From NCBI GenBank assembly GCA_963724015.1, contig CAVRTM010000014.1:372001-436000 (forward strand): a stretch of DNA of 64,000 bases. Reading direction: 5' to 3'. The notes below the pieces were generated by a model. That model was not told the origin of the DNA, searched no databases, and saw only the letters and a program-made list of their open reading frames with translations. Numbering within the stretch: the first letter of the stretch is position 1; the number at the start of each line of letters is the position of its first letter. The translations under genes and the position numbers were made by a program. Source of the stretch: CAVRTM01 sp963724015 (GTDB lineage Bacteria; Actinomycetota; Actinomycetes; Actinomycetales; Dermatophilaceae). This document shows, piece by piece, positions 18,916 through 28,410 of the stretch.

Positions 18916-19556
18916 TCAGAGGCTGAGGTCGGTGTCCTGGAAGGCTGTGCGTGCGTCCGCGGGCCCCTCGACCGTGACCCGCGCGACGCGCTGCCGTCCC
19001 GAGGCGTGCAGGAGCAGCTCGCCGGGGGTGCCGCGCAGCACGACGGAGCCGGCACCCGAGGGAGGCGTGCGGACCAGCCGGCGGCCGTACGTGGGCGTGA
19101 CCAGCACCACGCCCACGGGGAGCGGCGGAACAGCAGCCGGCCGGTGCGGGTCAGCACGGACCAGAGCCCCTGCTCGAGGTCGTCGGGGAGCAGCCGCGGC
19201 TCCCAGCCGGGAGCGGCCCGCAGCACGTCCTCGTGGTGGAGGAACATCTCGGCCAGGTTGACGACCGTGTCGACCGGCTCGAGCCGGGTCGGGGACCACG
19301 CCGGCGGCCCGGTGCGCACCCGCTCGACCAGCTCGGGCCAGCGCTCCGCCGCGTAGCCGTCCTGCACCCGTCGGGAGCGCTCGGCCAGCGGCGGCACGAG
19401 CATGCCGAGCGCCGCGTCGGGGCGTCCCTCCCGGATCACCAGGTGCGCCGCCAGGTCCCGGGTCCGCCACGGGGAGCACAGGGTCGGCGCGTCCGGCCCC
19501 ACCGTCTCGAAGGTGTCGCACAGGGCCGACCGCTCGCGGCGCGCAGGTGAGGTCAT
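18916..19556 (-). CDS. TIGR03085-family protein, maleylpyruvate isomerase/DinB-like (one frame break)
   Basis: An N-terminal four-helix-bundle type domain contains ETVGPDAPTLCSPWRTRDLAAHLVIREGRP. The H in AAHLV and later EMFLHHEDVLRA are the metal-binding histidines of the DinB/mycothiol-dependent isomerase superfamily. A C-terminal small domain follows the break near 19130 (LPVGVVLVTPTYGRR ... LRGTPGELLLHASGR). The expected length is about 213 residues if one base is missing. The enzymatic role is unknown. It converges with hisF. Confidence 0.75.
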
Positions 19557-19643
19557 GGCGCCATCCTGTCAGCCGGCGGCTCTCCGAGGGGGTGGTCCGG
19601 GCCGTGTGCCGGGCCGCGCCCGCAACACGGCAGAATGAGGCAG

Positions 19644-20015
19644 GTGTCAACCCCCTCCGCCCTCGACCCCGCGGTCGCCGGCCGCCTGAAGCGCGACGGC
19701 GACGGCCTGGTCTGTGCCGTCGTCCAGCAGTTCGACTCCGCCGAGGTCCTCATGGTCGGCTGGATGGACGACGAGGCGCTGCACCGCACCCTCACCACCG
19801 GCCGGGTGACCTTCTGGTCCCGCAGCCGCCAGGAGTACTGGCGCAAGGGCGACACCTCGGGCCACGCCCAGCTGGTCAAGGACGTCGCACTCGACTGTGA
19901 CGGGGACGCCCTGCTGGTCCGGGTCGACCAGGTCGGGGTCGCCTGCCACACCGGGTCGCGGTCGTGCTTCGACGGCCGGGAGCTGCGCGTCCGCCAGGGA
20001 CACCGCGATGCCTGA
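19644..20015 (+). CDS. hisI: Phosphoribosyl-AMP cyclohydrolase
   Basis: Third step of histidine synthesis. The 123-residue protein has EVLMVGWMDDEALHRTL, GRVTFWSRSRQEYWRKGDTSGH and the zinc ligands in DCDGDALLVRVDQ and CHTGSRSCF. The GTG at 19644 was preferred to ATG 19635 because CAGAAT at 19631-19636 looks like a -10 box seven bases earlier. The last codons overlap the trpE start by 8 bases, linking histidine and tryptophan genes in one transcript. Confidence 0.93.
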   Translation: MSTPSALDPAVAGRLKRDGDGLVCAVVQQFDSAEVLMVGWMDDEALHRTLTTGRVTFWSRSRQEYWRKGDTSGHAQLVKDVALDCDGDALLVRVDQVGVACHTGSRSCFDGRELRVRQGHRDA

Positions 20016-21660
20016 CCCGACCGCCGTGCCCGAGACCGCCGAAGCGACGCCGGCGACGCCGGCGACGCCGGCGACCTCCGCGACGCCGCGACCTCCGCGA
20101 CGCCAGCGACGCCAGACGCCGCGGCGAGCGCACCGACGCCGGACCTGCGCTACGGCCACACCTGGCCGACGCTGGCGACGTTCACCGAGATGGCGCGGGA
20201 CCGCCGGGTGATCCCGGTCGTGCGCCGGCTGCTGGCCGATGCCGAGACCCCCGTCGGCGTCTACCGCAAGCTGGCCAAGGACCAGCCCGGCACCTTCCTG
20301 CTGGAGTCGGCCGAGCACGGCGGCGTGTGGTCGCGCTACTCGATCGTCGGTGCCGCCAGCCGGGCCACGCTGACCGAGCGCGACGGCGAGGTGCACTGGA
20401 TCGGGCAGCCGCCGGTCGGCGTCCCCACGACCGGCAACCCGGTCGAGGCGCTGCGCGACACGGTCGCCGCCCTGGCGACCGACCACCTGCCCGGGCTGCC
20501 GCCGCTGACCGGCGGCATGGTCGGCGCGGTCACCTACGACGCCGTACGCCGCTGGGAGAAGGTGCCCGACGGCACACCGGACGAGCTGCACCTGCCCGAG
20601 CTGGCGATGATGCTGGCCACCGACCTGGCCGTCCTGGACCACGCGGACGGGTCGCTGCTGCTGGTGGCCAACGCGGTCAACTACGACGCGACCGACGAGC
20701 GGGTCGAGCAGGCCTGGCAGGACGCCGTCGACCGGCTCGACCGGATGACCGCCGACCTCAGCGGCATCCGCGCCCAGCACGGTCGCGGTCCTCGAGCCGA
20801 CCGGCGCCCAGGCCACGAGCAACCACACCCCCGAGCAGTTCCACGCCATGGTGGAGGCCGGCAAGGAGGCCATCCGCGCCGGCGAGGTCTTCCAGGTCGT
20901 GCTCTCCCAACGGTTCGCCGTCGACTGCCCGGCCGACGCGCTGGACGTCTACCGCGTCCTGCGCGCGTCGAACCCCAGCCCCTACATGTACCTCCTGCGC
21001 CTCCCGGCCCCCGACGGCACGGCGTACGACGTGGTCGGCTCCAGCCCGGAGGCCCTGGTCAAGGTGACCGGCCGCCGGGCCATCACCCACCCGATCGCCG
21101 GCTCCCGGCCCCGAGGAGCCACCCCCGAGGAGGACGTCGCCAACGGCGAGGACCTGCTGGCCGACGCCAAGGAGCGCTCCGAGCACGTGATGCTGGTCGA
21201 CCTGTCCCGCAACGACCTCCAGCGCGTGTGCGAGGCCGGCACCGTGGACGTGGTGGAGTTCATGACGATCCGCCGCTACAGCCACATCATGCACCTCGAG
21301 TCCACGGTCGTCGGCGACATCCGGCCCGGCCAGAGCGCGTACGACGTGCTGCGCGCGACGTTCCCCGCCGGCACCCTCTCCGGCGCACCGAAGCCCCGGG
21401 CGATGGCCCTGATCGACGAGCTCGAGCCCAGCCGGCGCGGCCTGTACGGCGGGGTCGTGGGCTACCTGGACTTCGCCGGCGACCTGGACATGGCCATCGC
21501 GATCCGCACCGCCGTCATCAAGGGCGGACGTGCGTACGTGCAGGCCGGTGGCGGCATCGTCGCGGACTCGGTGCCGCAGCTGGAGCGTGAGGAGAGCATC
21601 AACAAGGCCGCGGCCGCCCTGCGTGCCGTGGCGACCGCCGCCGGGCTGCGCGCGCCGTGA
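20008..21660 (+). CDS. trpE: Anthranilate synthase component I (two frame breaks)
   Basis: Makes anthranilate from chorismate with the TrpG subunit. The N-terminal region has the Trp-sensing LLESAEHGGVWSRYSIVG segment. The C-terminal chorismate-binding domain shows VVLSQRFAV, HPIAGSRPRGATPEED, HVMLVDLSRNDLQRV, TLSGAPKPRAM and YVQAGGGIVADS. One base is probably missing near 20090 and one extra lies near 20785; the net product is 550 residues. The first ~50 residues are an Ala-Thr-Pro low-complexity extension before LRYGHTWPTLATFTEMA, from a 9-bp repeat. The stop overlaps the next gene. Confidence 0.92.
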
Positions 21661-22280
21661 TGGGCCGGCTGACCAGCAAGCGCACCGTCCTGCTGCTCGT
21701 CCTGCTCACCGCGGGGGTGCTGCTGGTCAGCGGGTCGCGGGTGTGGGTCACCGGGTCCGTGGACGACCCGGTGCTCGGCGCGGGGATGCTGCACGGCACC
21801 GGGTCACAGGTCGCCCGCGGCGTGCTCGCGGCGGCGCTCGTCGGCGCCGCGGCGGTCGTGGCCGCGGCCACCTCCGGGCGCCTCCTCCGCCGCCTGGCGG
21901 CGGCCGTCGTCGTCCTCGCCGGCGTGCTGGGGACGGCGGTCATCGTCTCGGTGGTCGCCGACCCGGACGGCGCGCTGGGCCGGGTCGCCGCCACCGGCAC
22001 CGGCCGCACCGGCGACGTGCCTGCCCACGGCAGCGTGACCCCCTGGGTGTGGATCGCGGCGCTCGCGGGCGTGGGGATGACCGTGGCCGGCGTCGCGGCC
22101 CTGGCCGGAGCCGGCCGCTGGAGCGGCCTGTCCAGCCGGTACGACGCCCCCAGCGGCGGCGACCCCTCGGCTCCCGAGCAGGCGGCACGCCGCTCGAAGG
22201 AGTCCGCGTGGGAGCAGCTCTCCCGCGGTGAGGACCCCACTGCCGGAGCGGCCCGGAACGAGGACCCGCCCCGCTCCTGA
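21660..22280 (+). CDS. Trp biosynthesis-associated membrane protein (TIGR02234)
   Basis: A 206-residue membrane protein with four likely helices, including VLLLVLLTAGVLLVSGSRVW. A conserved W-V-T-G-S follows the first helix, and a charged C-terminal tail contains RSKESAWEQLSRGEDPT. This family is defined by its position after trpE in actinobacteria; no biochemical role is established. The ATG overlaps the trpE stop by one base. Confidence 0.85.
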   Translation: MGRLTSKRTVLLLVLLTAGVLLVSGSRVWVTGSVDDPVLGAGMLHGTGSQVARGVLAAALVGAAAVVAAATSGRLLRRLAAAVVVLAGVLGTAVIVSVVADPDGALGRVAATGTGRTGDVPAHGSVTPWVWIAALAGVGMTVAGVAALAGAGRWSGLSSRYDAPSGGDPSAPEQAARRSKESAWEQLSRGEDPTAGAARNEDPPRS

Positions 22281-22387
22281 GGGCGGCGCCGTTCCTGACA
22301 CAATGGGCACCGCGGGCGCACCACAGACGCACTGCAGGACACCACGACGCGACATCGCGCCGCACCGGACACCACCGAGGAGAACCC

Positions 22388-22615
22388 ATGGCAGAGCACG
22401 GTCACGGTCACAGCCAGGCGGCATGGACCGCCGTCACGATCCTGCTGGTCGGTGCCTTCCTGATCAGCCTGGCCGTCGTCGTGCAGAGCCTGTGGCTGGC
22501 CATCATCGGCATCGTGCTCGTGGTCGTGGGCCCGATCGCCGGCAAGGTCCTCTCGATGGCCGGCCTCGGCCAGGCCAAGCCCACCAACCCGCGCGGCACC
22601 ACCGCGGTCCGCTGA
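22388..22615 (+). CDS. HGxxPAAW-family small membrane protein
   Basis: A 75-residue protein beginning MAEHGHGHSQAAWTAVTI. It matches the N-terminal HGxxPAAW signature, with Q in place of P, and has two hydrophobic helices after it. GGAGAACCC precedes the ATG. The family regularly lies between trpE and trpC in actinobacteria. Function unknown. Confidence 0.85.
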   Translation: MAEHGHGHSQAAWTAVTILLVGAFLISLAVVVQSLWLAIIGIVLVVVGPIAGKVLSMAGLGQAKPTNPRGTTAVR

Positions 22616-22628
22616 GCCGAGCCGGGTC

Positions 22629-23051
22629 GTGTCCGCCGCCGCAACGACGACCCGGACCCGCCTGACCGCGCCGGCCCTCTGGGCCGGCGCCGGGCTGCTC
22701 GCCGTCGGCGCCCTCGCAGCACGCGACCCCCACGTCCACGGGACGTGGGGGTTCTGCGTCTTCCGCAGCATCACCGGCCTCCCGTGCCCCGGCTGCGGCG
22801 GGCTGCGGGCGGTCAACGACCTCGCCCACGGCCAGCTGGGGCCCGCGCTGGCGTCCAACGCCTGGGTCGTCCTCTCCCTCGCCGGGCTCGCCGTGTGGTG
22901 GGGCGCGTGGGTGGCCGCCCGCCTGCGGGGCGCGGCCGCGCCGCTCGGCGAGCACGCCGTACGCCTCTCGCTGCTCTGGGCCGGCGGCTTCATGGTGTTC
23001 GGCGTGCTGCGGCTGCTCCCGCCGTTCGTGGGACTCAGGCCCGCCCCTTAG
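22629..23051 (+). CDS. DUF2752 membrane protein
   Basis: A 140-residue protein with three or four hydrophobic segments and the family motif TGLPCPGCGGLRAVNDLAHG, a CxxC-like site near residue 53. The start is GTG, 13 bases after the previous gene. The domain is common beside trp genes in actinobacteria; its role is unknown. Confidence 0.85.
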   Translation: MSAAATTTRTRLTAPALWAGAGLLAVGALAARDPHVHGTWGFCVFRSITGLPCPGCGGLRAVNDLAHGQLGPALASNAWVVLSLAGLAVWWGAWVAARLRGAAAPLGEHAVRLSLLWAGGFMVFGVLRLLPPFVGLRPAP

Positions 23052-23060
23052 CGCGATTTC

Positions 23061-23111
23061 GCACGGACCGCCACCCCGCAACCGGGGGCTGGTGCGGAGC
23101 ATGTCCCGTGC
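23061..23111 (+). promoter_or_regulatory. Long imperfect hairpin before trpC
   Basis: GCACGGAC at 23061 pairs with GTCCCGTGC ending at 23111 (one bulged C). Inside it, CCGCCACC pairs with GGTGCGG and CCCC with GGGG around a short loop. It fills most of the gap after the DUF2752 gene and ends six bases before a -10-like TAGCCT at 23117-23122. It may be a terminator for the upstream gene, an operator or a coincidence of high GC. Confidence 0.4.
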
Positions 23112-23128
23112 GCGGATAGCCTTGGAGG

Positions 23129-23947
23129 GTGCCCAGCGTTCTCGATGACATCATCGACGGAGTCCGTGCCGACCTCGCCGTCCGCCAGTCCCACACGTCG
23201 CTGGAGGAGCTGCGAGCCCGCGCCGAGCGGCGCGACCCGGCCCACGACGCCCTCGCCGCCCTGCGCGACGGCGACGGGGTCAAGGTGATCGCCGAGGTCA
23301 AGCGCTCCAGCCCGAGCAAGGGGGCGCTCGCCATGATCGCCGACCCGGCCGGGCTCGCCGCCGACTACGCGGCCGGCGGCGCCAGCGTGATCAGCGTCCT
23401 CACCGAGCAACGCCGTTTCGGCGGGAGCCTGGCGGACCTCGCCTCGGTGCGCGCGGCCGTCGACGTCCCCGTGCTGCGCAAGGACTTCATGGTCTCGAGC
23501 TACCAGGTGTGGGAGGCGCGCGCCTGGGGCGCCGACGTCATCCTGCTCATCGTCGCGGCCCTGGACCAGCCCACCCTCATCGGGCTGCGCGAGCGCGCCG
23601 AGTCCCTCGGCATGACCGCCCTGGTCGAGGTGCACAACGAGGAGGAGGCCGACCGGGCCGTCGACGCCGGCGCCCGGGTGATCGGCGTCAACGCACGCAA
23701 CCTCAAGACGCTCGAGGTCGACCGGTCGACGTTCGCCCGCGTGGTCCCGCGCCTGCCCGCAGGGGTGGTCAAGGTCGCCGAGTCCGGCGTCCGCGGCCCG
23801 CACGACGTGCTCGACTACGCCCGCTCGGGCGCCGATGCCGTCCTGGTCGGCGAGAGCCTGGTCACCGGCGGCTCGCCCCGCGACGCCGTCGCCGACCTCA
23901 TCGCCGCCGGCGCCCACCCCGCACTGCGCAAGCAAGGAGCCCGATGA
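23129..23947 (+). CDS. trpC: Indole-3-glycerol phosphate synthase
   Basis: Closes the indole ring in tryptophan synthesis. The 272-residue TIM barrel contains VIAEVKRSSPSKGAL, SVLTEQRRFGGS, LRKDFMVSSYQVWEA, LVEVHNEEEADRA, GVNARNLKTLEVD and VAESGVRGP, including the catalytic Lys and Glu positions. No TrpF domain is fused. The GTG start has TAGCCT six bases before it, so it is probably leaderless. ATGA overlap with trpB. Confidence 0.95.
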   Translation: MPSVLDDIIDGVRADLAVRQSHTSLEELRARAERRDPAHDALAALRDGDGVKVIAEVKRSSPSKGALAMIADPAGLAADYAAGGASVISVLTEQRRFGGSLADLASVRAAVDVPVLRKDFMVSSYQVWEARAWGADVILLIVAALDQPTLIGLRERAESLGMTALVEVHNEEEADRAVDAGARVIGVNARNLKTLEVDRSTFARVVPRLPAGVVKVAESGVRGPHDVLDYARSGADAVLVGESLVTGGSPRDAVADLIAAGAHPALRKQGAR

Positions 23948-25239
23948 GCACCGACAGCCGCCCCCCGTACGGCGACCCGGCCGCGCCGCACCGCACGGGC
24001 CGGTTCGGCGACTACGGCGGCCGGTTCGTCCCCGAGGCGCTGGTCGCGGCGCTCGACCAGCTGGACGAGGAGCGGCTCAAGGCAGCCGTCGACCCCGCGT
24101 TCCAGGGCGAGCTCGACCGGCTGCACCGCACCTACACCGGCCGGCCGAGCCTGCTCACCGAGGTGCCCACCTTCGCCCAGCACGCCGGCGGCGCGCGCAT
24201 CCTGCTCAAGCGCGAGGACCTCAACCACACCGGCTCGCACAAGATCAACAACGTCCTCGGCCAGGCCCTGCTGACCAAGCGCATGGGCAAGACCCGGATC
24301 ATCGCCGAGACCGGTGCCGGCCAGCACGGCGTCGCCAGCGCGACGGCCGCGGCACTGCTCGGCCTCGACTGCGTGGTCTACATGGGGGAGAAGGACACCC
24401 GGCGGCAGGCGCTCAACGTCGCCCGGATGCGGCTGCTCGGCGCCGAGGTCATCCCCGTCAGCAACGGCAGCGCGACCCTCAAGGACGCGATCAACGAGGC
24501 CATGCGCGACTGGGTGACCAACGTCGACACGACGCACTACCTCATCGGCACGGTCACCGGCCCCCACCCGTTCCCCGAGATGGTGCGCGACTTCCACCGC
24601 ATCATCGGTGTCGAGGCCCGCGGCCAGGTGCTCGACCTGGTCGGCCGGCTGCCCGACGCCGTGTGCGCCTGCGTCGGCGGCGGCTCCAACGCCATGGGCA
24701 TCTTCCACCGCTTCATCGACGACGCCTCGGTGCGCCTGATCGGCCTGGAGGCCGGCGGCGAGGGCATCGACACCGGCCACCACGCGGCCCGTTTCAGCAC
24801 CGGCATCCCCGGGGTCCTGCACGGCGCCTACACCTACGTCCTGCAGGACGAGGACGGCCAGACCCTCGAGTCACACTCGATCTCGGCCGGGCTGGACTAC
24901 CCCAGCGTCGGCCCCGAGCACGCCCACCTGAGGGACTCCGGGCGCGCGGAGTACCGCCCGGTCACCGACACCGAGGCGATGGACGCCTTCGCGCTCCTGT
25001 GCCGCACCGAGGGCATCATCCCCGCGATCGAGAGCGCGCACGCGCTCGCCGGCGCGCTGCAGATCGGCCGCGAGCTCGGGCCGGACGGCGTCGTCCTGGT
25101 CAACCTCTCCGGCCGCGGCGACAAGGACGTGGACACCGCCGCTCGGTGGTTCGGGCTGCTGTCCGGCGAGGACCTCGTCGAGGCCGAGCAGATCAAGGCG
25201 GCCGAACCGGTCGAGGACGCGGAAGGAAGTGGCTGGTGA
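23944..25239 (+). CDS. trpB: Tryptophan synthase beta chain
   Basis: PLP enzyme that joins indole and serine. The 431-residue product shows GDYGGRFVPEALV, the PLP lysine in LNHTGSHKINN at about residue 100, ETGAGQHGVA, the phosphate loop CVGGGSNAMG near residue 245, and GEGIDTGHHAARF. The length is normal for TrpB1 and the frame is intact. It overlaps trpC by four bases and is followed by trpA, its channelling partner. Confidence 0.96.
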   Translation: MSTDSRPPYGDPAAPHRTGRFGDYGGRFVPEALVAALDQLDEERLKAAVDPAFQGELDRLHRTYTGRPSLLTEVPTFAQHAGGARILLKREDLNHTGSHKINNVLGQALLTKRMGKTRIIAETGAGQHGVASATAAALLGLDCVVYMGEKDTRRQALNVARMRLLGAEVIPVSNGSATLKDAINEAMRDWVTNVDTTHYLIGTVTGPHPFPEMVRDFHRIIGVEARGQVLDLVGRLPDAVCACVGGGSNAMGIFHRFIDDASVRLIGLEAGGEGIDTGHHAARFSTGIPGVLHGAYTYVLQDEDGQTLESHSISAGLDYPSVGPEHAHLRDSGRAEYRPVTDTEAMDAFALLCRTEGIIPAIESAHALAGALQIGRELGPDGVVLVNLSGRGDKDVDTAARWFGLLSGEDLVEAEQIKAAEPVEDAEGSGW

Positions 25240-25315
25240 GGACTCCGGCACAGCACGGGCCGGGCGCACGCGCGGTGGCAGGGCAGGACGGCTCCCGGGG
25301 CTGCGGGGTGCCGGC

Positions 25316-26117
25316 ATGACCGGCGTCGCGGCGACCCTGGCCAAGGCCCGGGGCGAGAACCGTGCGGCCCTGGTGGGATACCTGCCGGTCGGCTTCCCCG
25401 ACGTCCCGGGGTCGATCGAGGCGATGGTGGCCATGGTCGAGTCCGGGGTCGACATCGTCGAGATCGGCGTCCCCTACAGCGACCCGCTGATGGACGGCCC
25501 CGTCATCCAGCACGCCGCGGAGGCCGCGCTGGCAGCGGGGGTCCCGCCTCGCCGACGTGTTCACCGCCGTACGCGCCGTGGCCGACGCGGGTGCGCCGGC
25601 CCTCGTGATGACCTACTGGAACCCCGTCGTGCGCTACGGCGTCGACCGGTTCGCCGACGACCTCGCTGCGGCCGGGGGAGCCGGGCTGATCACCCCCGAC
25701 CTCATCCCGGACGAGGGCGAGGCGTGGATCGCCGCGGCCGAGCGCAACGACCTCGACCGGGTGTTCCTCGTGGCGCCGAGCTCGACCGACGCGCGCCTGG
25801 CCAGCACCGGCGCGGCCTGCCGCGGCTTCGTCTACGCGGCCTCGACGATGGGCGTCACCGGAGCCCGCACCAGCGTCGGCGACGCGGCCGGCACCCTCGT
25901 GTCCCGTGCCCGTGCGGCCACCGACCTGCCCATCTGCGTCGGCCTCGGTGTCTCGACCGGCGCCCAGGCAGCCCAGGTCGCCGCGTTCGCGGACGGGGTC
26001 ATCGTCGGGTCCGCGCTCGTGCGCTGCCTGGTCGACGCCCCGACCCCGGCCGAGGGCCTGACCGCCCTGCGCGCGCTGACCACCGAGCTGGCCGCCGGCG
26101 TCCGTGCCGGTCGCTGA
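25316..26117 (+). CDS. trpA: Tryptophan synthase alpha chain (one frame break)
   Basis: Cleaves indole-3-glycerol phosphate to indole. Motifs are ALVGYLPVGFPDV, SGVDIVEIGVPYSDPLMDGP with the catalytic Glu and Asp, VMTYWNPVVRYG, TPDLIPDE, YAASTMGVTGAR and GLGVSTGAQAAQV. Removing one C near 25553 restores LAAGVRLADVF and 266 residues. ATG 25316 fits the family start; an in-frame GTG at 25229 would add 29 residues. Confidence 0.93.
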
Positions 26118-26592
26118 GCGGGTGGGGCTGCGCGACCGCGACCGGCTCCTCGACCTCGTCGGTCTGCTGGCCCGCCTCGTGCTGGGCGTCGTGCTGGTGG
26201 TCGCCGGCGCCCTGAAGGTGACCTCTCCGGCGTCGTCCGCCCTCGCCGTGCGGGCCTACCAGCTGCTGCCGTACGACGTGGCCGGCGTCGTCGGCCACGC
26301 CCTCCCGGTGGTCGAGATCGCGGTCGGGCTCCTGCTGGTGCTCGGCCTGTTCACCCGGGCGGCGGCCGTCGTGGGGGGCCTGCTCATGGTCGCCTTCCTC
26401 ATCGGCATCATCTCCGCCTGGGCCCGCGGGCTGACCATCGACTGCGGCTGCTTCGGCGGCGGGGGAACTATCGCCGCCGCGCAGACGCATTACCTCTCGG
26501 AGACGCTGCGGGACGTCGGGCTCGCCCTGTGTGCGGGCTGGCTCGTCGTCCGCCCCCGCACCGCCCTCAGCCTCGACCGACGTCTGTTCTGA
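26104..26592 (+). CDS. MauE/DoxX-family redox-associated membrane protein
   Basis: A 162-residue membrane protein with four helices. A DCGCFGGGG cysteine motif lies after the third, as in MauE-like proteins thought to pass electrons to periplasmic disulfide enzymes. The GTG start overlaps the end of trpA by 14 bases. A DsbA-like membrane-anchored thioredoxin follows after 30 bases, so the two probably act as a redox pair. Confidence 0.8.
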   Translation: MPVAERVGLRDRDRLLDLVGLLARLVLGVVLVVAGALKVTSPASSALAVRAYQLLPYDVAGVVGHALPVVEIAVGLLLVLGLFTRAAAVVGGLLMVAFLIGIISAWARGLTIDCGCFGGGGTIAAAQTHYLSETLRDVGLALCAGWLVVRPRTALSLDRRLF

Positions 26593-26622
26593 CACCGTCT
26601 GTTTTCGACAGGAGCACCACAC

Positions 26623-27384
26623 ATGACCAGCGGCAGCAGCTCGCGCAAGGCCAAGGCCCAGGCCGCGGCCCCCCGGCAGGGGGCCAACAAGGCGGTCATC
26701 GCCGCCGTGGTGGCCGTGCTGGTCGTGGTCGCGGTCGTCGTCGCCGTCGCGCTCGGCGCACGCGGCAGCGGTACGGCGACACCCGGCGCGAGCTCCTCGA
26801 CCGCCTCCGCCCTCCCGGTCGGCGCCACCGGTCCCGGGGGCGGCATCGTGGTCAACCCCGGCAAGGCCAAGCCGGGCGCTCCCACGCTGGACCTCTACGA
26901 GGACTTCCAGTGCCCCATCTGCGGCCAGCTGGAGAAGCTGTTCGGCGCCCAGATCCGCTCGCTGGCCGCGGCCGGCGACGTCAAGCTGGTCACCCACACC
27001 ATGTCCTTCCTGGACGACAACCTGCACAACGACTCCTCGCTGCGGGCCGCGAGCGCCGCGGCCTGCGCGGCCGACGCCGGCCGGTTCGGCCCGTACCACG
27101 ACGCGGTCTACGCCGGCCAGCCCGCCAAGGAGGGCCAGGGCTACACCGACGCCCAGCTCGAGGGCTTCGCGAAGACCGCCGGCATCACCGGCAGCGCCCT
27201 CAGCACCTGGCAGCAGTGCGTCAAGAGCGGCCAGCACACGGCGTACGCCAAGGCGGTCCAGACCCAGAGCGAGAAGGACGGCGTCTTCGGGACCCCCACC
27301 CTCAAGCTCAACGGGACGGTGCTGGACCTGCAGAAGCTCACCCCCGAGTACCTCACCGCACAGGTCAAGGCCGCGACGACGTGA
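26623..27384 (+). CDS. Membrane-anchored DsbA-like thioredoxin
   Basis: A 253-residue protein with a basic cytosolic start and one transmembrane anchor (residues about 24-44, rich in Val). A low-complexity linker follows, then an extracytoplasmic DsbA/thioredoxin_4 domain with the active site CPIC at residues 97-100 in YEDFQCPICGQLEKLF and a cis-Pro loop GTPTLKLNG. It probably oxidises or isomerises disulfides in exported proteins. ACAGGAG precedes the ATG. It overlaps the lgt start by four bases. Confidence 0.85.
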   Translation: MTSGSSSRKAKAQAAAPRQGANKAVIAAVVAVLVVVAVVVAVALGARGSGTATPGASSSTASALPVGATGPGGGIVVNPGKAKPGAPTLDLYEDFQCPICGQLEKLFGAQIRSLAAAGDVKLVTHTMSFLDDNLHNDSSLRAASAAACAADAGRFGPYHDAVYAGQPAKEGQGYTDAQLEGFAKTAGITGSALSTWQQCVKSGQHTAYAKAVQTQSEKDGVFGTPTLKLNGTVLDLQKLTPEYLTAQVKAATT

Positions 27385-28283
27385 GCGCCCTGACGACCGC
27401 CGCCGCCCTGCCGGCGACGATCCCCAGCCCCGCGCAGGGCGTCTGGTACCTCGGCTTCTTCCCCATCCGGGCCTACGCGATGTGCATCCTGGCCGGGATC
27501 GTCCTCGCGGTCTGGATCACCCAGCGGCGCCTGGCCGCCCGCGGCGGCGCGCCGGGGGAGGCGCTGGACGTCGCGGCGTACGCCGTGCCGTTCGGCATCG
27601 TGGGCGGCCGGCTCTACCACGTGATGACCACCTGGCAGCCGTACTTCGGGCAGGGCGGCCACCCGCTGAACGCGTTCAAGATCTGGCAGGGCGGCCTCGG
27701 CATCTGGGGCGCCGTCGCCCTCGGCGCGCTCGGCGCCTGGATCGGCTGCCGCCGCCGGGGGGTGCCGTTCCTGCGCTTCGCGGACTGCGCCGCCCCGGGC
27801 ATCGCGGTGGCCCAGGCCCTCGGCCGCTTCGGCAACTACTTCAACAACGAGCTGTACGGCGCGCGCACGAACCTGCCGTGGGGCCTGCAGATCCACCAGT
27901 GGGACCAGGCGGCGGGCCACGCGGTCCGGGGAGCGGACGGTGCGGCCGTCGTCCTCGGCACGTTCCAGCCGACCTTCCTGTACGAGTCGATCTGGTGCCT
28001 GGTGGTCGCGGCGACGATCGTGTGGGCCGAGCGCCGGTTCGGCCTGGCGCACGGGCGGGTGTTCGCGCTCTACGTGATGCTCTACACCGTCGGGCGGGGC
28101 GTGATCGAGATGCTGCGCACCGACGAGGCCAACCACATCCTCGGACTGCGGCTCAACGTCTGGACCTCGGTCATCGTCTTCCTCGGAGCGCTCTACGGCT
28201 TCTGGCGGGCCGGTCGCCGCGCGTTACCGGGCGATGTCGGGCACGAGTCGGCAGACGACACAGCAGCACCAGCGTCTCAGTAA
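27381..28283 (+). CDS. lgt: Prolipoprotein diacylglyceryl transferase
   Basis: Transfers diacylglycerol to the lipobox cysteine of prolipoproteins. The 300-residue, seven-helix protein carries the Lgt signature GRFGNYFNNELYG near residue 150, GGRLYHVMTTW, and QPTFLYESIWC followed by GRGVIEM. The GTG start overlaps the DsbA-like gene stop (GTGA). The lipoproteins encoded at 43913 and 62093 are likely substrates. Confidence 0.95.
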   Translation: MSALTTAAALPATIPSPAQGVWYLGFFPIRAYAMCILAGIVLAVWITQRRLAARGGAPGEALDVAAYAVPFGIVGGRLYHVMTTWQPYFGQGGHPLNAFKIWQGGLGIWGAVALGALGAWIGCRRRGVPFLRFADCAAPGIAVAQALGRFGNYFNNELYGARTNLPWGLQIHQWDQAAGHAVRGADGAAVVLGTFQPTFLYESIWCLVVAATIVWAERRFGLAHGRVFALYVMLYTVGRGVIEMLRTDEANHILGLRLNVWTSVIVFLGALYGFWRAGRRALPGDVGHESADDTAAPASQ

Positions 28284-28410
28284 GCGGACCTCAGCGTCCC
28301 ATCTGGCAGGATTTCCGGGGCAGGCGCTATCCTGCTCTGACCACGCTGGCCAGTGCTGTCCACCGCGGTTCCCGAGGTGTTTCTCTCGAGATCAAGGACG
28401 GTGCAGCCCC

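Noticed and set aside
28284..28410. Possible riboswitch or leader RNA before gltB
   Set aside because: The ~75-base leader shows no clear stems or known aptamer core.
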